A stretch of 14,344 nt of DNA from Chloroflexota bacterium. GTDB taxonomy: Bacteria; Chloroflexota; Ktedonobacteria; Ktedonobacterales; Ktedonobacteraceae. The notes beneath the pieces are model-generated. The model made no database searches and had not been told where the DNA came from. It saw only the letters and a program-made list of their open reading frames with translations. The stretch covers positions 1 to 14,344 of the forward strand of contig CADDZH010000122.1 in assembly GCA_902812455.1 (NCBI GenBank). Reading direction: 5' to 3'. A program made the position numbers and the translations under genes. This document shows positions 5,775 to 12,811 of this stretch, in pieces (the first letter of the stretch is position 1; each line of letters opens with the position of its first letter).

Positions 5775-7217
5775 ATGAATATCGTGCTCATTTCCACGTA
5801 TGAGTTAGGGCGCCAGCCATTTGGTCTGGCTTCGCCTGCTGCATGGCTGAAAAAGATCGGCGCATCGGTGACCTGCCTGGATCTGGCAGTACAGCGCCTG
5901 GAGCAGGAACCCATTGCGTCCGCAGACCTTGTGGCCTTCTACGTCCCCATGCACACTGCGACCCGCATTGCTGCCACAGTCGTCGAGCGGGTCAAGCGCT
6001 TGAATCCGCGCGCCCACATATGTTTCTTTGGGCTTTATGCGCCGGTAAACGAAGGCTTTTTGCGCAAGCTGGGCGCTGATACTATTCTGGGCGGTGAGTT
6101 TGAGGAAGGGCTGGTTGCCCTGGTACAACGACTTTCCAGAGAGCAGGAGAGTATGGAATCTCGCCCGCAACAGGAGCCGCTTATTTCCCTTGCCCGGCAA
6201 ACATTCCTGGTCCCTGACCGTCGCGGGCTGCCTGCGTTGCAGCGTTACGCCTATGTGGATCTCGGCAATGGAGAACAGCGCATTGCCGGGTATACGGAAG
6301 CCAGCCGGGGCTGTAAGCACCTGTGCCGGCACTGCCCCATTGTGCCCGTATATAGGGGCAGATTCCGCATCGTCCAGCCGGAAGTGGTGTTAGAGGACAT
6401 CCGGCGGCAGGTGGCGAGTGGCGCGCAGCATATTACCTTCGGCGATCCAGATTTCTTCAACGGGCCTACCCATGCCTTGCGCATCGTCAAGGCCCTCCAC
6501 CAGGAATTTCCCGATCTGACCTATGACGTGACCATCAAGATCGAGCATCTCGTGAAGCATGCCCAGCATCTACCTACCCTCCGTGATACCGGCTGCCTGT
6601 TTGTCACAAGCGCCGTTGAGTCCATCGATAATCATATTCTCCAAATGTTCGACAAACTCCACACCCGTGAGGATTTCATTCAGGTCGTCTCGTTGTTCCG
6701 CGAAGTGGGGTTGGTCCTCAATCCGACCTTTGTGACCTTTACCCCATGGACTACCCTGCAAGGCTACCTGGATTTGCTGGCATTGCTGGATGACCTTGAG
6801 CTGGTCGAGCATATCGCTCCTATCCAGTACGCTATCCGGCTGCTCATTCCTGCCGGTTCGCGCCTGCTCGAGCTGCCAAGCATACAAGAGGTGATCGGAG
6901 CATTTGACGAAGAGGCGCTATCCTATCCCTGGACTCATCCTGACCCCCGCGTCGATCAGTTGTATGCTGATGTGCTTGCTGCGGTGAAAGAGGGCCAGGC
7001 ACGCCACGAGAGCAGGCGAGCAATCTTCGCGAAGGTATGGAAACTGGCCCGCTCAGCCTGCCTTGAAGCATATCACGCCACCCAGATCCAATACGACCGG
7101 CCACAACTTGTAGAGGCTTCTACAGGATTACCCCGCGCAGCTATTCCCCATGTGAGCGAGCCCTGGTTCTGTTGAGCAGAACCCACCGAGGGGCAGTTGG
7201 CTCCTGATTTTGTTTAG
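5775..7217 (+). CDS. CUAEP-tail radical SAM selenoprotein (UGA at 7173-7175 read as selenocysteine)
   Basis: A radical SAM enzyme of 480 residues if the in-frame TGA is decoded as selenocysteine, or 466 if it is a stop. Residues 1-120 form a B12-binding-like Rossmann domain. C180, C184 and C187 (CKHLCRHC) give the CX3CX2C motif that holds the [4Fe-4S] cluster cleaving S-adenosylmethionine. GDPDFFNG (223-230) and the strand around 275-283 belong to the radical SAM barrel. The C-terminus reads SEPWFC, TGA, then Ala-Glu-Pro-Thr and on to TAG at 7215-7217. Cys-Sec-Ala-Glu-Pro is the tail that defines the CUAEP/CCAEP-tail radical SAM family, in which some members have Cys instead of Sec. A SECIS-like hairpin follows the TGA. 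The substrate is not known to me. ATG 5775 is the first in-frame start with family-like MNIVLIS; its ribosome site (AGGG, 10 nt upstream) is weak. A lone -10-like TACAAT lies at 5718-5723. No Sec-machinery gene is in the window. Confidence 0.85.
7189..7205 (+). promoter_or_regulatory. Putative bacterial SECIS hairpin
   Basis: The stem AGGGGC (7189-7194) pairs with GCTCCT (7200-7205) over six base pairs, one of them G-U, closing a five-base loop AGTTG. The loop begins 20 nt after the TGA and has G at its second position. Bacterial SECIS elements, as I recall the consensus, place a small G-containing apical loop about 16-37 nt after the UGA. It lies inside the read-through coding tail, as bacterial SECIS elements do. 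Confidence 0.6.
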
Positions 7218-7297
7218 GCAGAGGCGGTTAAGACGGCTCTCATCCACCCGTTACCAAAGTACCAAAATCCAGCAGTGCAGGCAGGCGCGCCTATCAT

Positions 7298-7320
7298 CCA
7301 TGCTACCCTATAGCACATGG
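7298..7320. repeat. Inverted repeat upstream of the CAP lipoprotein gene
   Basis: CCATGCT (7298-7304) pairs with AGC-AC-ATGG (7312-7320) with a two-base bulge and a seven-base loop. No T-run follows, so it is not an intrinsic terminator of the usual kind. It could be an operator or leader hairpin. The rest of the 7218-7431 spacer shows a TACCAAA direct repeat near 7253-7265 and a small GGGC-TTC-GCCC hairpin at 7398-7408, but no convincing promoter. Confidence 0.3.
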
Positions 7321-7431
7321 AGTAATGAAACTATGGTTAGCGAATGACCTGAGGGTTTTCGCGTGCTCAAGCTGTTGTATGTGTTTATGATAAGGCAGGG
7401 CTTCGCCCGGGTTCAGGAAGGTGTATTGCTT

Positions 7432-8214
7432 GTGAAGAGAATCTCTTTGGGTCTGGTCTGTCTCTCGTTGATCGTCTTGCTGGCTGCGTGCGGCTCTGAG
7501 ATGCCTACGCGCTCTTCGCCGTCGAGTTCCATTGCCAGCGATTCGTTGAGCCAGAGCGGCTTCCGGCAAACTCCTACGCCAACGCCGGTACAGATGCCGT
7601 CCATTCCCAGTCACATAGCCACTCCAACCCCTACGCCGACACCGAGGCCCCAGCCTCCTGTCACCGCTACCAATCCTCCTGTTCCAACTCCTACCCCGCA
7701 GCCCGTTTCCAACTGCGTCACGTTCAGCAACGACACGACTCTGGTTCCTCCACAGAACGGAGGCCTGGCAGCTCCCTATGGGCCAGCACCCACCTCCACA
7801 GAGGCCCAGCAGCTCACCCAGCAACTCTTTCAATTGATCAACAGCGATCGCGCCGCCTGTGGCCTGCCTCCTTTTGCCTGGAATGCTACCCTGGCCGCCG
7901 GCGCGCTTCTCCATAGCTGGAACATGTACCACTGCGGCTTCAGCCATACCTGCCCCGATGGCATGACGCAATACCAGCGCATCGCTAATGAAGGCTTTGC
8001 CGGCTACAGCGATTGCGGAGAGAATATCGGCCATGCCGGACCATATCCGACGCCCTGGGCCGGTGTCTATAACGTTCAGGAAAGCATGGCTCACGAGCCG
8101 CTTGGAGGCTGGCACCGCATCCATCTCTTCAGCACCACGCTGCACCAGATCGGTATCGGCGTCTATGTCGATCCCAGCGGCTGGATCTGGTTCACTGAAG
8201 ACATGACCAGCTAG
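7432..8214 (+). CDS. CAP/SCP-domain secreted lipoprotein with PT-rich linker
   Basis: A 260-residue exported lipoprotein. It starts with Lys-Arg and a hydrophobic stretch ending in the lipobox LAAC, with C20 as the lipidated cysteine. Residues of about 21-92 form a low-complexity linker with repeated Thr-Pro pairs (TPTPTPTPRP), typical of a wall-spanning spacer. Residues of about 124-256 are a CAP domain (cysteine-rich secretory, antigen 5, PR-1; also called SCP): QQLFQLINSDRAACGLPP, H161 in LLHSWNM, GENIG at 196-200, a second Glu near 217, H231 in WHRIHLF, and IGIGVYVDPSG. The conserved His/Glu set is present; CAP domains bind metals or lipids, but the bacterial role is mostly unknown. I chose GTG 7432 because AGGAAGG lies 10 nt upstream and it yields a textbook signal peptide; an earlier GTG at 7363 would add 23 non-signal residues. 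It ends 7 bases before the convergent lipid kinase gene. Confidence 0.88.
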   Translation: MKRISLGLVCLSLIVLLAACGSEMPTRSSPSSSIASDSLSQSGFRQTPTPTPVQMPSIPSHIATPTPTPTPRPQPPVTATNPPVPTPTPQPVSNCVTFSNDTTLVPPQNGGLAAPYGPAPTSTEAQQLTQQLFQLINSDRAACGLPPFAWNATLAAGALLHSWNMYHCGFSHTCPDGMTQYQRIANEGFAGYSDCGENIGHAGPYPTPWAGVYNVQESMAHEPLGGWHRIHLFSTTLHQIGIGVYVDPSGWIWFTEDMTS

Positions 8215-8221
8215 CAGGCCC

Positions 8222-9139
8222 TCATATTCTCACCTGTAGCGCCCCCGGTAATATCTTCGCATTGAGGCTACTTGCGCAAGCCGTCTCGCCATCCATTTGC
8301 ATATTCACTGGCTGGCGGGCTTCAATGTATATCGACTTCGCCTTGTAAAAGGTCACTTCCGGCAGACCTGCGTGCTCGCCTCTCTGCACGATTGGCAGCA
8401 GCTTGAGGGCGCGCAGCAAGGGTGTATACCTGATCGCGCAGATATCAAACAGTCCATCGCTATAATTGGCGAGTGGATTGATGCGAAAGCCCGCCCCATA
8501 GCTGGGTCCAACCGTCACCGCTACAACCACATAGCGCTGTACCTGCCGCTCACCAACTGGTGGTTCGTCACCCAGTTGCAGCGCTAGCCAGGGGCAGCGA
8601 TGATAGCCAAAAAGAAGCTGCTTCAATGTTGCGCTATAGTACAGGCGCATTCCAGTCATGAAGGGGAGATGTTTCAGCCGCTCTGCTGCAACGGCAATAT
8701 CGGCATCCAACCCCACACTGAGCGAGTTGGCGAAGTATTCTCCATTGACGATCCCGGCATCCACATCGACGAGTCGCCCTGTAAAGGCGCGCACGATAGC
8801 TTCAGCAGGGTCACGCGGCAGCTTGAGGGTATTCCAGGCATAGTCGTTGCCGGAGCCAGCCGCCACAATACCGAGCGGCACACGCTTCCCGCTACTCAGA
8901 ATGCCATTGATGGCCTCGTGGATCGAGCCATCGCCACCCACGATGACCACCGGCCGCTCCTCATCGGCAGCACGCCGGGCACGCTCCCGCGCCTCTTCCC
9001 GCTTCGTCGTTTCTACATATTCCGCCTGCTCGCGTTCCGCGTGGTTGCGCACCACCTCCCTATAGCGGGCCATATTGCCACGATTAGCAGCAGGGTTAAG
9101 GATCACCAGGGGCCTGCTCGAGGACGATGATGTCTCCAT
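8222..9139 (-). CDS. Diacylglycerol kinase-family lipid kinase (YegS/BmrU-like)
   Basis: A 305-residue soluble lipid kinase that would phosphorylate diacylglycerol or a related lipid with ATP. The N-terminus ILNPAANRG (13-21) is the nucleotide-binding start of the family. VGGDGS at 67-72 is the GGDG(T/S) catalytic loop, and AAGSGNDYA at 94-102 is the second conserved motif. The C-terminal beta domain shows YSDGLFDICAI, with the metal-site Asp-Gly-Leu, and MQMDGE, whose DGE carries the likely catalytic Asp. The length matches the bacterial DgkB/YegS class. AGGAG lies about 8 nt before ATG 9139. It is transcribed alone, convergent with the CAP lipoprotein gene and divergent from the hydroxyacid dehydrogenase. 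The exact lipid substrate cannot be read from sequence. Confidence 0.92.
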   Translation of the reverse strand: METSSSSSRPLVILNPAANRGNMARYREVVRNHAEREQAEYVETTKREEARERARRAADEERPVVIVGGDGSIHEAINGILSSGKRVPLGIVAAGSGNDYAWNTLKLPRDPAEAIVRAFTGRLVDVDAGIVNGEYFANSLSVGLDADIAVAAERLKHLPFMTGMRLYYSATLKQLLFGYHRCPWLALQLGDEPPVGERQVQRYVVVAVTVGPSYGAGFRINPLANYSDGLFDICAIRYTPLLRALKLLPIVQRGEHAGLPEVTFYKAKSIYIEARQPVNMQMDGETACASSLNAKILPGALQVRI

Positions 9140-9196
9140 AGCTCTTCTCCTTCTCCTTTAATTGTAGCACTGACCGGGTACTCAGTTCACCTTCCA

Positions 9197-9226
9197 TTGG
9201 ACTTATTAATACAGGTATGCCATACT
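9197..9226 (+). promoter_or_regulatory. Candidate promoter of the dehydrogenase-cupin pair
   Basis: TTGGAC (9197-9202) and CATACT (9221-9226) are separated by 18 bases, with TGC just before the -10 box. The start of transcription would fall near 9233, inside the palindrome CTCTC-TTA-GAGAG (9225-9237). A leader of about 35 bases would then precede the ATG at 9268. Confidence 0.4.
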
Positions 9227-9237
9227 CTCTTAGAGAG
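9225..9237. promoter_or_regulatory. Palindrome overlapping the -10/start region, possible operator
   Basis: CTCTC (9225-9229) and GAGAG (9233-9237) are perfect 5-bp arms around TTA. The palindrome overlaps the end of the candidate -10 box and the predicted transcription start, a place where a repressor would block initiation. No regulator gene adjoins it, so the operator role is inference. Confidence 0.25.
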
Positions 9238-9267
9238 CAATATTTGTATGTATTCAGGAGGAGATGT

Positions 9268-10152
9268 ATGGCTCAACTCGGTTTTGTTGGACTTGGTAAA
9301 ATGGGAGGGCGTGTCGCAAAGAGGCTTCTGGATGCTGGACATACGGTAATCGGCTACAACCGCACGAAGTCAAAGGCCCGCTGGTTGCTGGATGCGGGAA
9401 TGCGGTGGGGAGAGACTCCACGCCAGGTTGCGGAAGCTGCCGATGTGACGTTCAGCATGGTAACAAATACCGTCGCTTTGTACGAGGTACTCGGCGGGAA
9501 CGATGGCATCCTGGCCGGCCTGGTACCCGGCAAAGTCTATATCGACATGAGTACGATAAGTGTCAACACCTCGCGCGAGATAGCCGGGCAGGTCGCGGCA
9601 AAGGGAGCGCACATGCTTGATGCCCCGGTCTCCGGCAATGTGATACACGTGGAAGAGGGAACTGTATCCATGATTGTGGGCGGCGATCGGGATATCTTTG
9701 AGAAGGTCAGGCCCATCTTACAAGACATTACTCCGAAAGTGACCTACGTAGGTGGAAACGGCCAGGCTATCTTGATGAAAATCGCCATCAACCTCAGTTT
9801 GCCGGTACAATTTCTGGGCTTTTGCGAGGGCATCCTCTTAGCCGAGAAGAATGGCATCCCCCGCGAAATAGCCGTTGAAGCCTGGCGCAATAGCGCTCTG
9901 GCCTCACCTGCCACCTGGCATCGCGCTCCATTCATCCTCGAAAAGCCCGAAGAGGTCTGGTTCGATGTGAACATGATGCAGAAAGATTTGCTCCTGGCTC
10001 TAGAACTCAGCAGAGCCTCAGATGTTCCACTGCAATCAGTCGCACTTTCCAACGAAGTGCTCAACGCTGCTCGCGCTATGGGCCTGGCCAGTGAAGATTT
10101 TGCTGTGATGTTCGATGTACTGGCCCAGGTGGCCGGAGTGCATGAAAAGTGA
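9268..10152 (+). CDS. NAD(P)-dependent beta-hydroxyacid dehydrogenase (3-hydroxyisobutyrate dehydrogenase family)
   Basis: A 294-residue oxidoreductase of the family that includes 3-hydroxyisobutyrate dehydrogenase and tartronate semialdehyde reductase; it oxidises a beta-hydroxyacid or reduces the matching semialdehyde. GFVGLGKMG (residues 5-13) is the dinucleotide-binding loop. NRTKSK (31-36), after the second strand, favours NADP over NAD because of its Arg/Lys residues. DAPVSGNVIHVEEGT at 118-132 is the substrate-binding signature. K171 and N175 in LMKIAIN are the catalytic Lys and its partner Asn. I chose ATG 9268 because AGGAGGAG lies 5-6 nt upstream and the protein then starts directly at the Rossmann fold; the 17-codon longer frame has no family match. 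It is followed after 39 bases by the cupin gene on the same strand, probably one transcript. Which hydroxyacid it uses cannot be told. Confidence 0.92.
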   Translation: MAQLGFVGLGKMGGRVAKRLLDAGHTVIGYNRTKSKARWLLDAGMRWGETPRQVAEAADVTFSMVTNTVALYEVLGGNDGILAGLVPGKVYIDMSTISVNTSREIAGQVAAKGAHMLDAPVSGNVIHVEEGTVSMIVGGDRDIFEKVRPILQDITPKVTYVGGNGQAILMKIAINLSLPVQFLGFCEGILLAEKNGIPREIAVEAWRNSALASPATWHRAPFILEKPEEVWFDVNMMQKDLLLALELSRASDVPLQSVALSNEVLNAARAMGLASEDFAVMFDVLAQVAGVHEK

Positions 10153-10181
10153 TGGCCAGCTCGCGGCTTACTTGAATGAAA

Positions 10182-10191
10182 GGGGATCCCC
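10182..10191 (+). promoter_or_regulatory. Ribosome site of the cupin gene within a perfect palindrome
   Basis: GGGGATCCCC abuts the ATG at 10192. Its left half, as AAAGGGG, is the best ribosome-binding sequence for the cupin gene. The right half could pair with it in the mRNA of this or a second copy, although the self-fold would have almost no loop. The spacing is tight and the effect on translation is uncertain. Confidence 0.35.
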
Positions 10192-11076
10192 ATGCATCAT
10201 GTAGCGAATTATGATAAAGCCTCCTTCCAGGTGCCCCCTGCTTACGAGAAACACAGCCAGGGCTATTCCCGGATAGCATTAGTTGACCATACCATTGCAG
10301 GTGCAGTTCATACAGGACTAGGAATCTGCAAACTCGACCCGCATGGTATGCTGAACCCCCACGTTCACTTCTTCGAGGAGGCTTTCTTCATTCTGGAGGG
10401 GCAGGTTCTATGGCGCATCGATGGGCACGACTATCAACTTGGCTCCGGTGATTACGGCATCATCCAGGTTGCTGTGCCGCACGCCTTGCGCAATGCAGGC
10501 AACCAGCCGGTACGCTGGTTAGAAATGCTCTCACCGCAACCAAAGGCGCCAGGCCAGGAGCGCGATACCCTCTTCTTCAAAAGGGAAACCGCTCCCAGCA
10601 GCGGCAGCCCACCCGATTTCCGGAACCCACTGACACGCTACCTCGGCCACTTTGACGACTCCCAGATGCCGCCATACAGCCAGTTGCAAATGGAGGGATA
10701 CCGGGGCAGCAGCATATTTGGCATCTCTTTGAAAATGCTGGTGGATCATATGCTTGGAGCGCAACACCTGACCCTGTTCATGGTGGAGTTCCAGCCAGGC
10801 GGCGAGGGCAATATCCACGACCACCCCTTTGAAGAGTCATATGTTCTGCTGAGCGGTGAGGCTGAAACAATCCTGGACGGCAAAACGTATCACGTGAAAG
10901 CGGGCGACTATGTCTGGACCAGTGTAGGGGGCACGCATGGCTTCTTCAACAAGGGGACGGTTCCGGTACGCTGGATAGAAACCCAGACGCCCCAGCCGCC
11001 AAATCAGCAAGGCTTTCGCTTCCCGGCCGATTGGGCCTACCTGGCACAAAAATTGGAGGCCCAGGATTCCAGTTAA
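10192..11076 (+). CDS. Two-domain cupin (bicupin) protein
   Basis: A 294-residue protein with two complete cupin barrels. The first has H57, H59 and E63 in HVHFFEEAFFILEG, fitting HXHX3EX6G, with the later H97 in VPHALRN. The second has H209, H211 and E215 in HDHPFEESYVLLSG, with H249 in GGTHGFF. Both metal sites are therefore intact, unlike many bicupins that keep only one. Family candidates include (S)-ureidoglycine aminohydrolase-type and dioxygenase-type bicupins, but I cannot choose between them. ATG 10192 follows AAAGGGG. The gene lies 39 bases after the hydroxyacid dehydrogenase, so the pair may act in one pathway. A link to glyoxylate or purine-ureide metabolism, where E. coli has a hydroxyacid reductase near a ureidoglycine bicupin, is only an analogy. 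The gene ends 21 bases before the convergent glycosyltransferase. Confidence 0.88.
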   Translation: MHHVANYDKASFQVPPAYEKHSQGYSRIALVDHTIAGAVHTGLGICKLDPHGMLNPHVHFFEEAFFILEGQVLWRIDGHDYQLGSGDYGIIQVAVPHALRNAGNQPVRWLEMLSPQPKAPGQERDTLFFKRETAPSSGSPPDFRNPLTRYLGHFDDSQMPPYSQLQMEGYRGSSIFGISLKMLVDHMLGAQHLTLFMVEFQPGGEGNIHDHPFEESYVLLSGEAETILDGKTYHVKAGDYVWTSVGGTHGFFNKGTVPVRWIETQTPQPPNQQGFRFPADWAYLAQKLEAQDSS

Positions 11077-11097
11077 CAGGCTATTTAAATCCTCGCT

Positions 11098-12681
11098 TCA
11101 TCTAGCCTCTGCATACAATGGCCTCGTCTCTTTTCCTGTTGGCTCTGGCGGCAAAGGCTTGCGGCGGCGTATCTGGAACCAGTTGAAGAGATAGGCAAGC
11201 GTCAGCAGCACGAAAAGGCCATCTCGTACCGCCACCGTTTGCACAAAACCTGGCACGAGATCGACCAGGATGATCTTGGGTGTGCGCGTGTAGAGCCACG
11301 GGTAGATAATAGTTGTGAGCAGCGAAATAAAGCCCCAGTATGGCAGCCAAAAGGCATCGAGCGGGGTGCTATAAGCCAGCAAGGGCATCACCCACATCAG
11401 GTATTGCGGGCTGAAAACCTTCCCCGTTGCAATGAACACAAGCAGGAGTGCAATGCAGGTTTGTAAAAAATCCAGCTTCCCCCGCCATTGCAACCAGAGC
11501 GTATAAACAGTCCCCAGCAAAAATAACCCATCGAACAGCAAGGATACAGCGTTGTCAAGCGGGCTGGCAATATTCAGCGAACCAAAGGTATACACCATGC
11601 GCGCAGGAAAGCCAAAGTGCGTTCCTGCCCATAAAATCGAGCTTGCGGTAGACTCAATTTGTATTGGCCTGCTGGTAAAATAACTGATCTGGTTGACAAT
11701 AGCCCCCTGGTAATTCAGCAGCCCAAAGAAAACCGTTATCGCAGTGACAATAGCGGCGAAAATCAAGGTATTCTTCCATTGCCAGCGGCCTATGCCTTTC
11801 ACCGTCTGCCAGAGTTCACCCAGCGCCGTTCTAAAAGTCAGAGCTTGTGCCGGCATGTGCATTCGCTTCCCGGCCCGCTGCTCTGCTATAAACAGTGCTG
11901 GGAGGAATAAGATAGGGTAGATTTTGAGCAGGGTTGCGAAGGCCAGGGCCATGTACGCTGCCGTCCAGTGTTTCCGCTCTGCCGCAAGCACGCACAGCAG
12001 CGTCACAGCAGCAGGCACCATATCGAACCGCCCCTCTGCTGTCGCCCATGCCCCAACTAACGCATAAACCGCAAACGTCAACGCTGCTCCACGCGGCCCG
12101 TAGCGCAGCAAGAGCCAGTAAATGAAAGCTGCCGTAAGCGCCATCCACAGCGCAAAAACAAGCTGGTAGTAGGCAATAGGCGCAAACAGCGCAAGTGAAA
12201 AAATTACCAGTGTGAGCGGCGGATACTCGAGGGGGAGCATGTGAAAAGGAGCGTGGACAAATGTCGAAGCAGGTATAAACCCGCATTGACCGGCTGGCAG
12301 GAACTTGGTTGCGTCGCTCCCAAGCCAGAACGTCAATGCATAGCATTGGTAGCGAGCAGCATCAGTGTACGGCCAGAACATCTGCCATGATGCCCCACAG
12401 AACATGAGAATAACGACAACAATGATCGGTATATAGGCCGTTGCGCCGCTGCGCGCTGTCAGCGCCTCCCAGAAAGACGCCAGGGACTTCTTGACCTCGG
12501 TTGTGGATTTCGCTGGCTTACGCGATGCTTGCTCTTGCAGCACGGCTCTCTCTTTACCTTCCCTTTCACGGCTGCTCTGTTCCCTGATGGCGTTTGACAC
12601 CTTCTCAGCCCCCATGCTAGAATCAGGTAGTATCTCTCTATCGCTTGTATCCGGCTGTGTCCTTCGCTGGAAGATATGCAC
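11098..12681 (-). CDS. GT87-like (DUF2029) polyprenyl-phosphate-dependent membrane glycosyltransferase
   Basis: A 527-residue integral membrane protein. After about 80 charged, hydrophilic N-terminal residues come roughly ten or more hydrophobic segments (about 82-98, 155-192, 198-232, 240-266, 304-323, 375-397, 405-420, 426-436, 448-462, 486-502). Family landmarks are the extracytoplasmic YTDAARY loop (105-111), EYPPL (152-156), GRFD (217-220), LKIYPILFLP (252-261) and GKVFSPQYLMWVMPLLAY (420-437). These fit GT-C-fold enzymes that transfer mannose or another hexose from a polyprenyl-phosphate donor; the actual sugar and acceptor are unknown. The first start is GTG 12681 with a weak TTTGGAA site; ATG 12615 is an alternative and would only shorten the hydrophilic tail. 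It is convergent with the cupin and lies 130 bases downstream of the J-domain gene, so a shared transcript is possible. Confidence 0.82.
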   Translation of the reverse strand: MHIFQRRTQPDTSDREILPDSSMGAEKVSNAIREQSSREREGKERAVLQEQASRKPAKSTTEVKKSLASFWEALTARSGATAYIPIIVVVILMFCGASWQMFWPYTDAARYQCYALTFWLGSDATKFLPAGQCGFIPASTFVHAPFHMLPLEYPPLTLVIFSLALFAPIAYYQLVFALWMALTAAFIYWLLLRYGPRGAALTFAVYALVGAWATAEGRFDMVPAAVTLLCVLAAERKHWTAAYMALAFATLLKIYPILFLPALFIAEQRAGKRMHMPAQALTFRTALGELWQTVKGIGRWQWKNTLIFAAIVTAITVFFGLLNYQGAIVNQISYFTSRPIQIESTASSILWAGTHFGFPARMVYTFGSLNIASPLDNAVSLLFDGLFLLGTVYTLWLQWRGKLDFLQTCIALLLVFIATGKVFSPQYLMWVMPLLAYSTPLDAFWLPYWGFISLLTTIIYPWLYTRTPKIILVDLVPGFVQTVAVRDGLFVLLTLAYLFNWFQIRRRKPLPPEPTGKETRPLYAEAR

Positions 12682-12811
12682 ATTCCAAAGACGATTCGTA
12701 ACTTGGGCAAGTAACCGCCTATCCCATATGCTTTCAGCAGTGTCTGCTCTACCCAGCTTCCCTCTTACGAGGCCGAGCTAGACCGCTTCAAAGACCTGAA
12801 TACCGAAGTGG
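12682..12811 (-). other. Intergenic leader with several short hairpins
   Basis: No open frame is supported here. On the minus strand it contains CCTC-GTAA-GAGG (12773-12762), a 4-bp stem with a GNRA-type loop, and AGCAG-ACA-CTGCT (12747-12735), a perfect 5-bp hairpin. It also has an outer GCTC (12778-12775) and GAGC (12749-12746) that could enclose the first hairpin. It could be a structured leader of the glycosyltransferase mRNA. I recognise no known riboswitch or tRNA. Confidence 0.25.

Noticed and set aside
7303..8145. A 280-codon leftward open frame antisense to the CAP lipoprotein
   Set aside because: The sense strand has a lipobox and full CAP motifs, while the antisense product has no recognisable domain.
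10920..10945. GTAGGGGGCACGC as a third copy of the palindromic repeat
   Set aside because: It encodes the conserved cupin segment SVGGTHGF and has no following palindrome.
12735..12790. tRNA-like sequence on the minus strand (GGTAGAGCAG, then TGCTGAAAGCA resembling an anticodon arm)
   Set aside because: No matching acceptor stem, no proper T arm with a 7-base loop, and no CCA end could be assembled.
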